DNA of 61,203 nucleotides from Robiginitalea sp. (GTDB lineage: Bacteria; Bacteroidota; Bacteroidia; Flavobacteriales; Flavobacteriaceae): positions 1 through 61,203 of the forward strand of contig JAHECA010000011.1 of NCBI GenBank assembly GCA_024642005.1. Direction: 5' to 3'. The translations under genes were made by a program, and so were the position numbers. The notes under the pieces were generated by a model. The model saw only the letters and a program-made list of their open reading frames with translations. It ran no database searches and was not told where the DNA came from. Each line of letters begins with the position of its first letter. Position 1 is the stretch's first letter. This document shows positions 60,388 through 61,203 of this stretch, in pieces.

Positions 60388-61203
60388 TTATTCCTGCAAC
60401 TTAATGTCGCTGTAAGAGGTGTTGATCACTATTGACCGCGCCGCATCTTTTTTCTGGCGGTAGCCCTTTCGCACCCCCCCGGTTTTCGAGACGGGTTCCC
60501 AAACGATATAGGAAGGGTAATTCACTTCTGAGGCCGTGTTGTTCACCGAAATCAGGTAAGCCCCGTCAGGGAGTTTGCACTGCAGTTCGCCGTTCTGTAC
60601 CGAGATATTTATTTCTCGGAAATCGGGGGCAACCTGCTTGATGCGCAAGACCCCCAGGTTATTGCGGATGGAAGCCTCACGCAAAAGTCGCGCGATGGTC
60701 ACCTCCGAGGAGGTAGCGGAGAGGTCCAGTCGTCGGACCTCATCCAGTGCTACCTTATCTGAGAAATCGGCACTCAGGGTGCCGCTGTTCCAGGCCTTCA
60801 CCTCTATGGGAGAATACCGGGCACTCACCCGGGTATTGTCGCCGTCGATGGTAGAGGCAAGCAACCTTGCGTACGACAAGGTTGCCTGCATATTCCGGGC
60901 ATTTTCTGCCAGTTTTACCTCCCCGTGCCGGACGTTAAGCTGCAGGCGGGCATTTTTGGGCATTTTGATCCGGATCGATTTCTTGATGGTAAAGTTCCGG
61001 TCGCCAGCTTCGCCCCGCATATAGAATACCCGCGGTGAAGCCGCGTTTTCCCGATCCTGCCGGGCCTGTTCGCGTATCTCGGCCAGTTTGGCCCTATCTT
61101 CCTCGCGCTGGCGCAAGGCTTGTGACCGCTTATTTTCGCGTTCCTCCACCTGTTTGGCGCGCTCCTCCATTTCCTTGGCGCGCTCTTCCATTTGCTTGGC
61201 GCG
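60388..61203 (-). CDS. DUF4097-like protein with heptad repeats (partial)
   Basis: This gene runs off the right edge; at least 271 residues are visible. Reading in, exact heptads RAKQMEE-RAKEMEE-RAKQVEE form a charged coiled coil that continues beyond the window. A C-terminal beta-strand repeat domain follows (SIRIKMPKNARLQLNVRHGEVKLAENARNMQATLSYARLLASTIDG) and resembles the DUF4097/adhesin-like domain of Bacteroidota. Such genes often lie next to an ECF sigma factor or anti-sigma gene, but that part is outside the window. The start is not seen. Confidence 0.8.
   Translation of the reverse strand, partial: RAKQMEERAKEMEERAKQVEERENKRSQALRQREEDRAKLAEIREQARQDRENAASPRVFYMRGEAGDRNFTIKKSIRIKMPKNARLQLNVRHGEVKLAENARNMQATLSYARLLASTIDGDNTRVSARYSPIEVKAWNSGTLSADFSDKVALDEVRRLDLSATSSEVTIARLLREASIRNNLGVLRIKQVAPDFREINISVQNGELQCKLPDGAYLISVNNTASEVNYPSYIVWEPVSKTGGVRKGYRQKKDAARSIVINTSYSDIKLQE

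Noticed and set aside
1-61203. tRNA, rRNA, insertion sequences or prophage genes
   Set aside because: Gaps were read on both strands; I saw no cloverleaf, rRNA segment, transposase, integrase or phage structural gene. Short degenerate elements could be missed without a search tool.

Overview
The window comes from a GC-rich member of the Flavobacteriaceae (Bacteroidota). Evidence for this includes DUF6090, DUF4105, DUF2795 and 'CCC motif' proteins, a crtI-crtB-crtZ carotenoid cluster, a 1121-residue SecA without the C-terminal zinc tail, and promoters with the Bacteroidota -7 motif TAnnTTTG. Genes generally lack Shine-Dalgarno sequences. A marine, zeaxanthin-type yellow/orange genus such as Robiginitalea or a relative would fit; that genus-level guess is inference.

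Layout. 1-2.1 kb is an AT-rich accessory segment: two tandem DUF6090 paralogues and a PLDc_N-type membrane protein, all on the minus strand. The DUF6090 pair and the PLDc_N gene are each followed directly by a 130-250 bp nested palindromic element that resembles a gene-cassette recombination site. 2.1-2.45 kb is a boundary with short degenerate repeats. From 2.46 kb the window is GC-rich and mostly core. 2.5-7.5 kb holds a DadA-like oxidase, then a probable operon of a CarH-like B12/light-sensing MerR regulator with crtI, crtB and crtZ. 7.5-10.4 kb has a TlpA-like protein with a damaged CXXC site and aconitase. 10.7-12 kb carries tandem CHRD-like lipoproteins. 12-15.3 kb is a SurA/PpiC-type chaperone pair with MoxR. 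15.5-17.4 kb has a class A serine hydrolase and an SRPBCC protein. 17.4-19.9 kb is zapB-like, zapA, a probable 6S RNA and rny.

20-26.3 kb contains an M23 peptidase, a cysteine desulfurase, an Smr protein, and DUF2752 next to two CD225/dispanin-like small membrane proteins. 26.4-35.7 kb is recQ diverging from kdsD-tatC-AhpD-like, then lptB, pssA, DUF4105 and an ABC-F ATPase. 35.7-43.9 kb has a lipoprotein amidohydrolase, a shortened methyltransferase-family protein, a 56-residue membrane protein, PduO-type cobalamin adenosyltransferase, DUF2795, secA and a sensor histidine kinase. 44-53.4 kb encodes secreted proteins: M14 peptidase, amidohydrolase, an ExbD-like periplasmic protein, a 1007-residue VPS10/BNR protein and a LolA-like protein. 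53.6-57.6 kb is the ybbP-ybbA/tesA divergon. 57.8-61.2 kb has tandem small secreted proteins, an M23 peptidase, msrA and a partial DUF4097-like gene with heptad repeats that runs off the edge.

How the parts connect. The CarH-like regulator needs adenosylcobalamin, and the window also encodes the enzyme family that makes it (38.0 kb). LptB, KdsD, TatC, SecA and the PpiC proteins all serve the outer membrane and secretion. ZapA, RNase Y and 6S RNA form a small housekeeping cluster. The strongest candidate for something undescribed is the cassette-like array at the left edge. Other candidates are the ExbD-domain secreted protein, the dispanin-like pair, and the duplicated small secreted proteins that share their upstream DNA.
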